Source: Rhodoferax ferrireducens T118 (GTDB taxonomy: Bacteria > Pseudomonadota > Gammaproteobacteria > Burkholderiales > Burkholderiaceae_C). Taken from it: a DNA stretch of 64,000 bases. The translations under genes and the position numbers were made by a program. The stretch spans positions 1,240,001 to 1,304,000 of the forward strand of contig NC_007908.1 of assembly GCF_000013605.1 (NCBI RefSeq), in the 5' to 3' direction. Position 1 is the stretch's first letter, and the number at the start of each line of letters is the position of its first letter. Below the pieces are notes generated by a model. It did not search any database. It was not told the DNA's origin and worked only from the letters and a program-made list of their open reading frames with translations. Below, piece after piece: positions 54,783-62,253 of this stretch.

Positions 54783-55841
54783 TCAAGCCGTGAAATAACC
54801 GCTGTAACTCTGATCAATAGGTTCGTACTTGGAAGGTGCAAGCCAGGCATGTCCACCCTGTGTCAGGGCGCTCGTATAGCCCCAGGCCGCAATTTGACGG
54901 CTGACCTGAACATCTGCAATCATTCCCGCAGCCTGCCCAATCTCGGTAAGCGAATCGGCATGGTGCCCGAGCCGATCCAGCCACCGCTCCAGGAGCGGCC
55001 CCGCCGCCAGGGTGTCCGATTTGCTTCTATTGCAAGCCGGATGGGCCAGCACAAAATTGTGCGCCAGGTCCCGCGGATATTGCGAAAACGGAACGAAGTG
55101 GTCGACATCTGCATTGGTCAAGATGGTCCCACAGTAGAAGCATTTTTCCCCATCAAGTTTGCGCAGCCCTGAAGCCATGGCCAGCAGCGACTGGCGGGAG
55201 GCGGCGAAGAGAAAGTCTTCAAGGTCATCAGCTTGCCCAAGAATGCTGATGTTTCTGCGGTTGCTTTTGATGTGGTTGACCCAGTGCGAGCGCGCCAGTT
55301 GTTGCACCAAAGGCTGGAAGCGTCGCAGACAGTACATAACCCCTGGTTTGAGTTTTACCTTGCCGAGTCCGGCGCGCTCAAAAAGGAACACGTCAGTCAT
55401 GCCACCGAAATTCTGCAGGTAATTAAGTGGTTGTGCCGATACTGTCTGCGCCACCGAACCCAGAAGCGCCTGGTACTCAGGCAAAGCGCGTGCAAGTTGG
55501 GGGGTGCCGACGCCATGCTTCATGCGAAAGGCGGCAATTGCTGAAATCACGGCGGCCTGTGTGCCGTTATTTTGAATCAGTATGCCCGGTGTGGCGTTAA
55601 CCAGCCCGGTTCCGTAGGGCAGGGCCTGGCGCCAGTAAATCTGAATAAACCGCTCGCCAATCTGGCGGGTTGAGAGTGCGAGTTCACCACCGTCATCCGC
55701 CCCCAACTCAACCGCCAAGTCGGCCAGCGCAATCAGCAGCGCGAATTTGTAGGTTGCTGTGAAATCGCTTTCGCTGAATAGCCGCTGGAGCTTCGACAGG
55801 AACAGCAGTTGGCCCTCAGCGGACGGGAGCTGATGCAGCAC
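54783..55841 (-). CDS. HNH endonuclease in DUF3883-HIT-HNH operon
   Basis: This 352-residue protein has a C-terminal HNH motif: KCFYCGTILTNADVDHFVPFSQYPRDLAHNFVLAHPACNRSKSD (about 233-276), with two C-x2-C-type zinc pairs, DH and the N. The N-terminal 230 residues have no match by eye. It is last of a three-gene operon, four bases after the HIT gene. The pairing of an HNH nuclease with a HIT protein and DUF3883 protein suggests a DNA-restriction or defence set. Confidence 0.8.
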   Translation of the reverse strand: MLHQLPSAEGQLLFLSKLQRLFSESDFTATYKFALLIALADLAVELGADDGGELALSTRQIGERFIQIYWRQALPYGTGLVNATPGILIQNNGTQAAVISAIAAFRMKHGVGTPQLARALPEYQALLGSVAQTVSAQPLNYLQNFGGMTDVFLFERAGLGKVKLKPGVMYCLRRFQPLVQQLARSHWVNHIKSNRRNISILGQADDLEDFLFAASRQSLLAMASGLRKLDGEKCFYCGTILTNADVDHFVPFSQYPRDLAHNFVLAHPACNRSKSDTLAAGPLLERWLDRLGHHADSLTEIGQAAGMIADVQVSRQIAAWGYTSALTQGGHAWLAPSKYEPIDQSYSGYFTA

Positions 55842-55845
55842 AGGG

Positions 55846-56241
55846 TTACCTCTGCGTCCAGTAGTCAGCCTTGTCGGGAATCACCCAGCGTACGCCACCA
55901 CGCGGGTCGACCAGGTCGCCGTCATACCTTGGAATGAGATGAATATGCAGGTGTGGGACCGTCTGCCCCGCTGCTGCGCCATCATTGATGCCGATGTTGT
56001 AGCCATCTGGCTGGTGCACGTTTGACACCAGGTCCTTCGCCCGATCGAGTAACTTGAAAAGGGCCGCACGCTCAATGTCCGTTATCTCGAAGAAGGAGGC
56101 GACGTGTCGCTTTGGAATGACCAGGCTGTGGCCAGGGGACACTGGGAAACCATCCAGAATCAATATGGCGTGTTCATTTTCTTCGACGATTCGGCTGTCA
56201 GGAAGCGTGCAAAAGGGACATGGCTTGGGCGTGGCAGTCAT
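55846..56241 (-). CDS. HIT-family protein
   Basis: This 131-residue histidine-triad protein has the HLHIH motif (about 96-100, QTVPHLHIHLIPRY) and an N-terminal CPFC zinc-like pair. HIT proteins hydrolyse or transfer nucleotidyl groups. The gene begins with ATGA overlapping the DUF3883 stop and ends four bases before the HNH gene. It could deadenylate a nucleotide intermediate made in the system, but nothing in the sequence shows the substrate. Confidence 0.9.
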   Translation of the reverse strand: MTATPKPCPFCTLPDSRIVEENEHAILILDGFPVSPGHSLVIPKRHVASFFEITDIERAALFKLLDRAKDLVSNVHQPDGYNIGINDGAAAGQTVPHLHIHLIPRYDGDLVDPRGGVRWVIPDKADYWTQR

Positions 56242-57425
56242 GAAGAAATTTTCCGAAATGAGGCGCGAAAGTCGATGGGTTCAAGATTGAGTTGCTTCGA
56301 GACATCGCCTCGCAGCATGTACAACAAGGGGGTCGTGCGGAACTGGAAAACTCGGTACAGATGAAATGCATCCCCGGTTTCCTGGGAGAAGTCGAGCTCA
56401 TTGCGACTGATGATGAACGCAGAGGTGTGGGCCCCATTGGTCGTCTTGACCTCAATGTACCGCGCTTGGTCGCTCGAGTCATACGAAAGAATGTCGTAAC
56501 CGGCACCATCACCCAAGCGGTCCGATATCCAGTCAACCCGCTGGAACAGCTCTGGCATGCCAGCCTCCTGCAGGCGCTGCTGCTCAAATCCCAGCACCCA
56601 TTGTTCCCCTGTTCGCCCGAGCTTGCGATTTGATTCGTCGCGTGCAGCAAAATCAACTTTGCGAGGCAGGCGTATTTTCGGAGCCGACGGGACAAGCTGC
56701 ACCACGGCACTCATCGCCGGCGCATCCACAACCACGGCCTTGAATTGCATGTCAGCGGGTGATTTCACATCTTCCAGGCCGTCAACGACATGGCTTACCA
56801 GGTCGGCCTTGTCGAGGATGAACTTTTGAACTGCCTTTCGCAGCAGGAGCTGGCTGTTGTCTCGGGGCTTGTAACCCGAAATAAAAGGAAGGTCCATGCC
56901 GTGCAGCACCGCGCTGACGTTCTGGTGCTTGAGTTCAACCGAGGCCTTGCTACGCGCTTTTAGAACCTGGCGCAATGTGGCGTTTCGTTCAGTTTTGCTG
57001 TATTTCTCCTGTCTGGCTTCGAGCAGCAGCATGTCGAAATAGGCCGCCACGGTGGCGTCCACCTCTTGCTGCGACCAGTCCTCCCCAATGCGCACCACCT
57101 CGAAGCCCAAGCTTTGAAGCTTCGGGGTCACTGTCGCCTCCCCACCCGAAAAATCTGCGGGTTTTAAGGGCCCTTGTGCGGGATGCTGAAATCCAAAGGC
57201 GGCGCCAACAATGGCTTTCGAGTCACACAACTCACCGTTTGCTGGATTTCGAACCATGAAGTCACGCGACTTGCCGAACCCATACCGAAGGAGAAAAGCG
57301 GTACGACCAAGTTGACTGAACTCATCAAGCGCAGATTGAACCGCTGACGGGCTTTGGAGGCGGGAAAGTTCAGAGGCCACGGTCGGCTCCCTTGTGCTCT
57401 TCCCACCTGATGTTCCCCATGTCAT
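56238..57425 (-). CDS. DUF3883-domain protein (PD-(D/E)XK-like)
   Basis: This 395-residue protein has a C-terminal DUF3883 domain: KLGRTGEQWVLGFEQQRL, then DRLGDGAGYDILSYDSSDQARYIEVKTTNG (about 303-335), placing D and E-x-K as in restriction-type nucleases. The N-terminal part (VQSALDEFSQLGRTAFLLRYGFGKSRDFMV) resembles ScoMcrA-type DNA-binding (SBD) domains. It is the first gene of the operon with HIT and HNH genes. It looks like a recognition and cleavage protein of a type IV-like restriction system, by inference. Confidence 0.75.
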   Translation of the reverse strand: MTWGTSGGKSTREPTVASELSRLQSPSAVQSALDEFSQLGRTAFLLRYGFGKSRDFMVRNPANGELCDSKAIVGAAFGFQHPAQGPLKPADFSGGEATVTPKLQSLGFEVVRIGEDWSQQEVDATVAAYFDMLLLEARQEKYSKTERNATLRQVLKARSKASVELKHQNVSAVLHGMDLPFISGYKPRDNSQLLLRKAVQKFILDKADLVSHVVDGLEDVKSPADMQFKAVVVDAPAMSAVVQLVPSAPKIRLPRKVDFAARDESNRKLGRTGEQWVLGFEQQRLQEAGMPELFQRVDWISDRLGDGAGYDILSYDSSDQARYIEVKTTNGAHTSAFIISRNELDFSQETGDAFHLYRVFQFRTTPLLYMLRGDVSKQLNLEPIDFRASFRKISS

Positions 57426-57544
57426 CTGAGGTGCTCATCAACTTCTCCCTTTTGTAAACGTATGGCGTTCATGACGCCAGAAGACACATTAACACGGTGA
57501 GCGTTGGACGGATGACTAGGGCGCAGTCTATAGTCGATGCCACC

Positions 57545-57880
57545 ATGCAGACCGACCTCACTGATCAGCAAATTGAACACTTGAAAACGACTCAAGCGGT
57601 TCTTTTACTGTTTGGTGGACCCCAGTGCGCCGTGTGCCAGGCCATCAAGCCCAAGCTTGAAAACCTGATGACACAACGACATCCCGAGATTGCTTTGGTC
57701 TATGTCGACTGTGTGACCAGTTCAGCCATTTGCGCCCAGCACGGCGTTTTCACGCTACCAGTGGTGCAGTTTTATATCGAAGGGCGTTTGTACCTGGAGC
57801 GCGGCAGAAGTTTTAGTCTGGTCGAATTGAGCGACCAAATAGAGCGCCTAGTTCTTTTGTGGAAAGCTGCTGCGGGGTAG
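57545..57880 (+). CDS. Thioredoxin-like protein
   Basis: This 111-residue thioredoxin fold has CAVC (FGGPQCAVCQAIKPKL, about 30-33) and the cis-proline segment VFTLPVVQFYIEGR. It has no signal peptide with ATG 57545; a GTG at 57497 would add 16 residues. It is divergent from the DUF3883 operon. Confidence 0.8.
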   Translation: MQTDLTDQQIEHLKTTQAVLLLFGGPQCAVCQAIKPKLENLMTQRHPEIALVYVDCVTSSAICAQHGVFTLPVVQFYIEGRLYLERGRSFSLVELSDQIERLVLLWKAAAG

Positions 57881-57900
57881 CTTTAAGACCCTGGCTGAAA

Positions 57901-58884
57901 TCAACTTCTTGGATGCACCCCTGGCAAAAACTCAATGCCAGTTCTGCGCACCAACTCGTCATAGCTGATGGGCGCACTCACCCGTGCCCAGTCGGTATTT
58001 TCAAGCCAGTGTGCCCAAGCCCGCTGGGTGGTTGGGTCGTAAACCAGCTTGAAAAGATGACTGGGCACTGCCACACCGGCGCCAACGGTGCACGCCTGAG
58101 CGTCGTAACTGCGCGGCGCCAGGAATCCGGCCGTCTCGACCGCTTGCGAGACGATTTGTGAATTGGAGGCTGGAATTGCGAGGTTTTGCTCAGCCAGCAT
58201 CCGCTTCGCCGCCAGTACAAACGGGCAGGATTGGGGCATGTACGCGGGGCCGGTGATGACGTAAACATTGCCCTTGGCACGGTGCGCGTAGGCCCGAGTC
58301 GCCTTTTCCAGCCCAGCCCAAGTCTTTGAATTGTTGACTGGTGACTGCGGCACCATGTTGGCCAGGCTGAAGCTCTGCGCCATCGAGTCTTCGTTTTCAG
58401 CGTCGGCGGCGGCGAATTGGTGACCGCGTTGAAAGGTGCTGCCTTGGTAGTCATCGAGGGTCGCCTTCTCAGCGCCAGGCAGTCGCGCATCGGCGAAGAA
58501 TTTATTGGTGCGCTTCAGACCCTTGGAAGCATCAATGCGCTCCCGACTCAAAACTTCAGCCGAGTAAACCGGCGTCTTGGTCATGCCGGAATGCAGAACT
58601 GCAAACCCTGTGAAGCACAGAGCGCGCGCACGCTGCTCCTTTAGATTCGGAACAATAGGTGATTCGCCGTTGGCGAAGTTCTCTCTGCACTCTCCAAAAT
58701 TTCCCGTAGCGGCGGGTAAAGCAACATCAGAATGCGGAGCCGTCTTACGGGCTCCAGCTGCCTTGTCTGGATTGAGAGCGTACGACTCAAGAGCCTTGAG
58801 AACCTGGGTGGGCAGGTCAAAACCGTGGCTCTGCGGGGCCAACGAAACGGCGGCCAGCAGCAGTGCGGCCTTGAAGATTTGCAT
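57901..58884 (-). CDS. Secreted endonuclease-G-like nuclease
   Basis: This 327-residue protein has a signal peptide (MQIFKAALLLAAVSLAPQSHG; start at 58884 chosen for this) and a beta-beta-alpha metal DNA/RNA nuclease domain of the NUC1/EndoG type. The usual DRGH is QRGH here (residues 152-155, GSTFQRGHQFAAAD). The general-base histidine is kept, and the metal-binding asparagine is in SFSLANMVPQ. It is likely periplasmic or exported, degrading nucleic acid. The Asp-to-Gln change may affect activity. Confidence 0.8.
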   Translation of the reverse strand: MQIFKAALLLAAVSLAPQSHGFDLPTQVLKALESYALNPDKAAGARKTAPHSDVALPAATGNFGECRENFANGESPIVPNLKEQRARALCFTGFAVLHSGMTKTPVYSAEVLSRERIDASKGLKRTNKFFADARLPGAEKATLDDYQGSTFQRGHQFAAADAENEDSMAQSFSLANMVPQSPVNNSKTWAGLEKATRAYAHRAKGNVYVITGPAYMPQSCPFVLAAKRMLAEQNLAIPASNSQIVSQAVETAGFLAPRSYDAQACTVGAGVAVPSHLFKLVYDPTTQRAWAHWLENTDWARVSAPISYDELVRRTGIEFLPGVHPRS

Positions 58885-59390
58885 GCGGTTTTTACGGGGC
58901 TTAGTTGTACACTGGATAAATGTACAGCATCGAATCACGTATTTCATTAAACACACGACCTATTGCGGTCACGGCAGCGTCCCCTGCCTGGGCGCAATCA
59001 GTGCTCAATTCGGTCTAAGCTGGATTCCAATCGCCAGCAGAAGACCACGCCAGCGAGCGTGTCGACCTCACCAAAATTCTGATCAAGCACCCAATAGCGA
59101 CGTACTTGATGCGTGTGCGTTGCGCCTCCATGCGTGAAGCAGGCATCGACGTCGGCGATGTGGTGCTGGTTTGTTGGCTCCGATGTCGTCGTGACCAATT
59201 TTCGCTGGCTGTGCGGATCATGGACTGACGAGGCATTCATTGGGGGATCACGCGTCAAACTGAAATCGGCCCACCCCCACCTAGTCAAATCCGCGTCGGC
59301 GCCAACAGTGTTGCTTTTATTAGCGTTGATTGTCTCGCTGTTTCGATTAAACAAACTTTATGCATTTATGCTTTATGGTATGCTTAAAGC
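58885..59390. other. Region before the XRE-TniQ pair
   Basis: No gene is supported in these 506 bases; a minus-strand frame at 58998-59354 has no protein-like features. The last 40 bases form the control region of the XRE gene. Confidence 0.3.
59352..59390 (+). promoter_or_regulatory. AT-rich palindromic operator before XRE gene
   Basis: Overlapping short inverted repeats lie directly before the ATG at 59391: TATGCATTTATG (59360-59370) and the near-palindrome ATGCTTAAAGCAT (59380-59392). This is where an XRE-type protein would bind to control itself and the tniQ gene. Confidence 0.5.
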
Positions 59391-59753
59391 ATGAAAAATG
59401 CGGAATTATTAGCTCGTACAGAGCGGGCACGACGTATCTGTAAGACCCGTGGAGTCACACAGGCGCAAATTGCTGATGATTTGGGGGCTAGCCAGTCCCA
59501 AGTCAGCCGAATTCTCAAGGGTCAGGGTTTACGCGCGTCACGCCTCGCAGAGGAGGTTTGCTTATATGTCGAGAAATTTGAGGGCGGTGTAACTGCTGAT
59601 TCGGTAAGAGGTAACGAAGAGCTAGTGAACGCGCTGGCGGTCACTTGGAACGGTTCTGCTACGCACGCCCGAGCGTTGTCATCCGTGATTCGCTCTTTGT
59701 GCGCATTGGGTCCAAGCAATTCCAAAATTTCATCGGAAGGAACTACGGTATGA
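59391..59753 (+). CDS. XRE-family helix-turn-helix regulator
   Basis: This 120-residue protein has an N-terminal HTH (RARRICKTRGVTQAQIADDLGASQSQVSRILKGQG, about 11-46) and a helical tail that may dimerise. Its stop overlaps the start of the tniQ gene (ATGA). It is expected to repress this two-gene operon through the palindromes at its start. XRE regulators often accompany Tn7-like target-selection genes. Confidence 0.85.
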   Translation: MKNAELLARTERARRICKTRGVTQAQIADDLGASQSQVSRILKGQGLRASRLAEEVCLYVEKFEGGVTADSVRGNEELVNALAVTWNGSATHARALSSVIRSLCALGPSNSKISSEGTTV

Positions 59754-61132
59754 CTATGCTGTTCAGGCCAACGCCATTGCCCGAAGAATTGGATCGAGGT
59801 TATCTGGGTCGCATCAAGCGGATAAATGGCTTTCAATCCGAAAAAGAAACCGTCGCAGCCATGATCAGTCAATTCGGGATGCAGCTCATTTCTCGGCGTG
59901 AGCTCTCATGTTTGGAGTTACTCAGTTTGATGGCAAACCAGCCGCTAGAGCAGTTCGCTAGGTATCACTCAACCATTCCGATCAGGCGCGCTATCACGTC
60001 CTCTTTGCCGGATCTCCCGCATGGGAGCACGACACGACGTTCGCTTTTATGTAACTTCGGTATGGTCGCCGTTCGCCCTGGAGCATATTTTTGCACCAAG
60101 TGTGTGTCCGAAGATGTGGCGTTCCATGGTGTTAGCTATTGGCGTCGCGACCATCAGGTACCCGGTCAGCTTTGGTGCCCTAAGCACGTAATACCCCTCA
60201 ACTATCTGGAAAACGATGAAGCCTTTCTACGGTCTCCGTCAAACTGTATTGCAGATGCTGAAACCGTCCCAGCGGCGTGGGTTGACGGGGCTCGGGACAA
60301 CGAGCATGTGAGTAGGTTCACTGGCATAGCGTCCGGGTTGTTCGAGCGCACATCTCCGCTTGACGTCAAATTCGTGGCGCTTGCGTTGCGCAAGCGAGCG
60401 ATGAGCCTGGGATTAAATACCGTCGCGACCCCAGTTAAAAATAAACCGTTGCTGAGTGACCTCATTCGAGATTCGTTCCCAGCTCCTTGGCTGGCGACGG
60501 TATTCCCGAGCCTCGTAGACAAAGTCAAAGGGCAGATTCTGAACCGGGTTGACGGTGTTCTCTATATGGCCACCTCCGCGTCATCGGTTTGGTCATATAT
60601 TCTGGCCGCATCAGTTTTGTATGCATCGGCCGACGAAGCGCTAAATGGCCTCTTTTCAGCTCGCAAGGACTTTATCGATGAGCCAAAGCGGAAGAGGAGC
60701 GCGCGCGGTACTTTAGATAGACAAGTGCTTGTTACTGCGTACATCGAGTGCAAAGGTCGCCAAGTCCTTGTGGCCGAGCGCTTGGCATTGCCTCTTCATC
60801 AGGCAGTTTCTATGCTTCGTGAGGCGGGGCTTCCGAACCTGGTTCTCGGTCGCTCCGACGGGAAAAATTCGACAGCTGCTGCCGATGCGTTTTACCTTGA
60901 TGAAAAGTCGTTCGACGAAAGCGCACGTGCTGGGGGCTTGACGGCCTCTGAAATGGCGGCACTTGTTCGATGTTCCGGTGTGGATTTCAAATCGACGCTG
61001 TCAGCGATGGCCGGGCAGCGGTCAACGCGAGGTACCGGCGTAAGGCGTACAAGAGGGTTAATGCCGCAGGAAGCGAGAAATTACTTCGAAAAATCCACAG
61101 GGGAAACTGGACACCCGTCCGGATCAGTCTGA
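59750..61132 (+). CDS. TniQ/TnsD-like target-selection protein, long form
   Basis: This 460-residue TniQ-family protein has the N-terminal RPTPLPEELDRGYLGRIKRINGF and a zinc-binding segment FCTKCVSEDVAFHGVSYWRRDHQVPGQLWCPKHVIPL (about 121-157). It then continues with about 300 residues including HTH-like DNA-binding stretches (CKGRQVLVAERLALPLHQAVSMLREAGL). It is longer than the TniQ at 24087, as TnsD proteins are longer than short TniQ. It would choose a fixed chromosomal site for the element. It lies right beside the repeats at 61211-61405. Confidence 0.85.
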   Translation: MTMLFRPTPLPEELDRGYLGRIKRINGFQSEKETVAAMISQFGMQLISRRELSCLELLSLMANQPLEQFARYHSTIPIRRAITSSLPDLPHGSTTRRSLLCNFGMVAVRPGAYFCTKCVSEDVAFHGVSYWRRDHQVPGQLWCPKHVIPLNYLENDEAFLRSPSNCIADAETVPAAWVDGARDNEHVSRFTGIASGLFERTSPLDVKFVALALRKRAMSLGLNTVATPVKNKPLLSDLIRDSFPAPWLATVFPSLVDKVKGQILNRVDGVLYMATSASSVWSYILAASVLYASADEALNGLFSARKDFIDEPKRKRSARGTLDRQVLVTAYIECKGRQVLVAERLALPLHQAVSMLREAGLPNLVLGRSDGKNSTAAADAFYLDEKSFDESARAGGLTASEMAALVRCSGVDFKSTLSAMAGQRSTRGTGVRRTRGLMPQEARNYFEKSTGETGHPSGSV

Positions 61133-61210
61133 CTCAGAATTAGACGCAGTTACGATGGGGTTAGCGAAATTTGAAACCGCTAAAGCTATCGTCATTGACG
61201 AAACGCGTAC

Positions 61211-61405
61211 AGTTTCAAAAAAGTCTGTTGGTCGAGGATAGCCTTTGTCAATGCGAATCCGCAGTCATTTTCAAACCGTGACACTGTAAATTTGACGACT
61301 ACTCGATGGAGAATGCATCATTTTTCAAACTTTGACACGAACAACGGCCACGGCAAACGAATGTAACCTATTGATTCGTAATAACCACCTTTCCAAACAT
61401 TGACA
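61211..61405. repeat. Probable transposon right end with TnsB-site-like repeats
   Basis: Four similar sequences point the same way. They are CAGTTTCAAAAAAGTCTG (about 61210), CATTTTCAAACCGTGACAC (about 61266), TTTTTCAAACTTTGACAC (61321) and CTTTCCAAACATTGACA (61389-61405). The pattern T-T-T-(C)-CAAAC-NN-TGACA, spaced 50-70 bases, ending in TGACA (read inward: TGTCA), is what a Tn7-like end looks like. The last copy gives the likely terminus at 61405. The following 5 bases are CCGAC. Confidence 0.6.
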
Positions 61406-61451
61406 CCGACTGCCTAGCGCCACTTGTCGGACTTCAGGCTCCAGCCCCAGC

Positions 61452-61976
61452 CTATTCAAACACTTGCGGTTTCTCCGGTGCGCCAGCACCTGCGGTGGCG
61501 GGCGTGGTGGACGGCAGTTCAACATGCCTGACCGGCTGGCTCTGAGCACCAATGAAGGATTCAAGCGATCTGAACAGATCGTCAAAAATGTCCGGGCCGA
61601 CAGCCTCCTCCATAAGCTGGTACTGCAAATCGATTAACGGCGCCATTTCGCGCACCAGTTGATCTCCTTTCGCTGCCAACCGGACCCCAACCCGCCTTTG
61701 ATCACCTGCCACCCGGCTGCGTTGAATCAGCTCCAGCGCTTCCATGCGCGCCAATACACCCGCCATGCTGGCGCTATGGATCTGGCACAGACTGCATATT
61801 TCACGGGGTTCAAGCTGATCATGCTCATCCAGGGAGCGCAGGATTCGCCACTGCTGATCGGTCAGGCCGTAGTGATTGAGGATCGGACGGAAATGCGCCA
61901 TCAGGCACTCCCGCGCTTTCAGAAAGAGCTGGGGCAGGTTGCGGTACGCAATTCGAGGCTTCAAACGGGACTCCAT
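61452..61976 (-). CDS. MarR-family regulator (HpaR/HpcR-like)
   Basis: This 174-residue MarR protein has the winged-helix core FRPILNHYGLTDQQWRILRSLDEHDQLEPREICSLCQIHSASMAGVLARMEALELIQRSRVAGDQRRVGVRLAAKGDQLV (about 29-108). The order RxLxEHxxLxPxEICxLCQI is like HpaR, the repressor of homoprotocatechuate genes. It is divergent from the acyl-CoA hydrolase gene. Two palindromes just before its start are good operators. It is probably an aromatic-acid-responsive repressor, but the ligand is unknown. Confidence 0.85.
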   Translation of the reverse strand: MESRLKPRIAYRNLPQLFLKARECLMAHFRPILNHYGLTDQQWRILRSLDEHDQLEPREICSLCQIHSASMAGVLARMEALELIQRSRVAGDQRRVGVRLAAKGDQLVREMAPLIDLQYQLMEEAVGPDIFDDLFRSLESFIGAQSQPVRHVELPSTTPATAGAGAPEKPQVFE

Positions 61977-61990
61977 GACGCATCTTTGCT

Positions 61991-62031
61991 TACTAATATA
62001 TTAGTGATTAAACTACTAACATGTTAGTAAG
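61991..62031. promoter_or_regulatory. Two palindromic MarR operators
   Basis: TTACTAATATATTAGTGA (61991-62008) and TACTAACATGTTAGTAA (62015-62031) are two close palindromes on the shared pattern ACTAAYATRTTAGT, six bases apart. They lie 15 bases before the MarR start and upstream of the CoA-transferase gene. A MarR dimer on each would block transcription of the regulator and probably the divergent gene. Confidence 0.7.
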
Positions 62032-62253
62032 TTTTTTCAGTAGCCGGATCCGAACAGAGGGCGCGGGCAGGATGCTCAGAGATCGGTCATGCGCGCTCAA
62101 GACCTTCCTGCTGCGGCGGCGCTCCATTCTTTTGCGGATTCTGCCATTGTTGAACGGGGACGCGGTGCTTGCCACCTGGCCTCCTGCGGTGCTGGCGCCA
62201 ATCAACCATCGCCTGACCTAAGGGCAAAAAATCAACTAAAGAGGAACGAAAAA

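Larger units (their letters stand above)
19480..61405. mobile_element. Putative Tn7-like island (left end unknown)
   Basis: The island is inferred from tnsA-tnsB-tnsC-tniQ at 19480-25172, a second TniQ/TnsD-like gene with an XRE gene at 59391-61132, and repeats ending in TGACA at 61211-61405. Between them lie accessory genes: defence candidates, cassettes and insertion sequences. From 61452 core-like genes resume. The left limit given is only the tnsA start. The true end should lie in about 17.9-19.5 kb, but I found no TGTCA-type repeats matching the right end, nor a matching target duplication. The two ends could also belong to different elements. Confidence 0.5.

Noticed and set aside
58998..59354. 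Minus-strand frame of 118 codons before the XRE gene
   Set aside because: There is no ribosome site, no family features and an unbalanced composition. It overlaps the control region of the XRE-tniQ operon.
59391..61132. XRE plus TniQ as part of a CRISPR-associated transposon
   Set aside because: No cas gene and no direct-repeat array of CRISPR type is present anywhere in the window.
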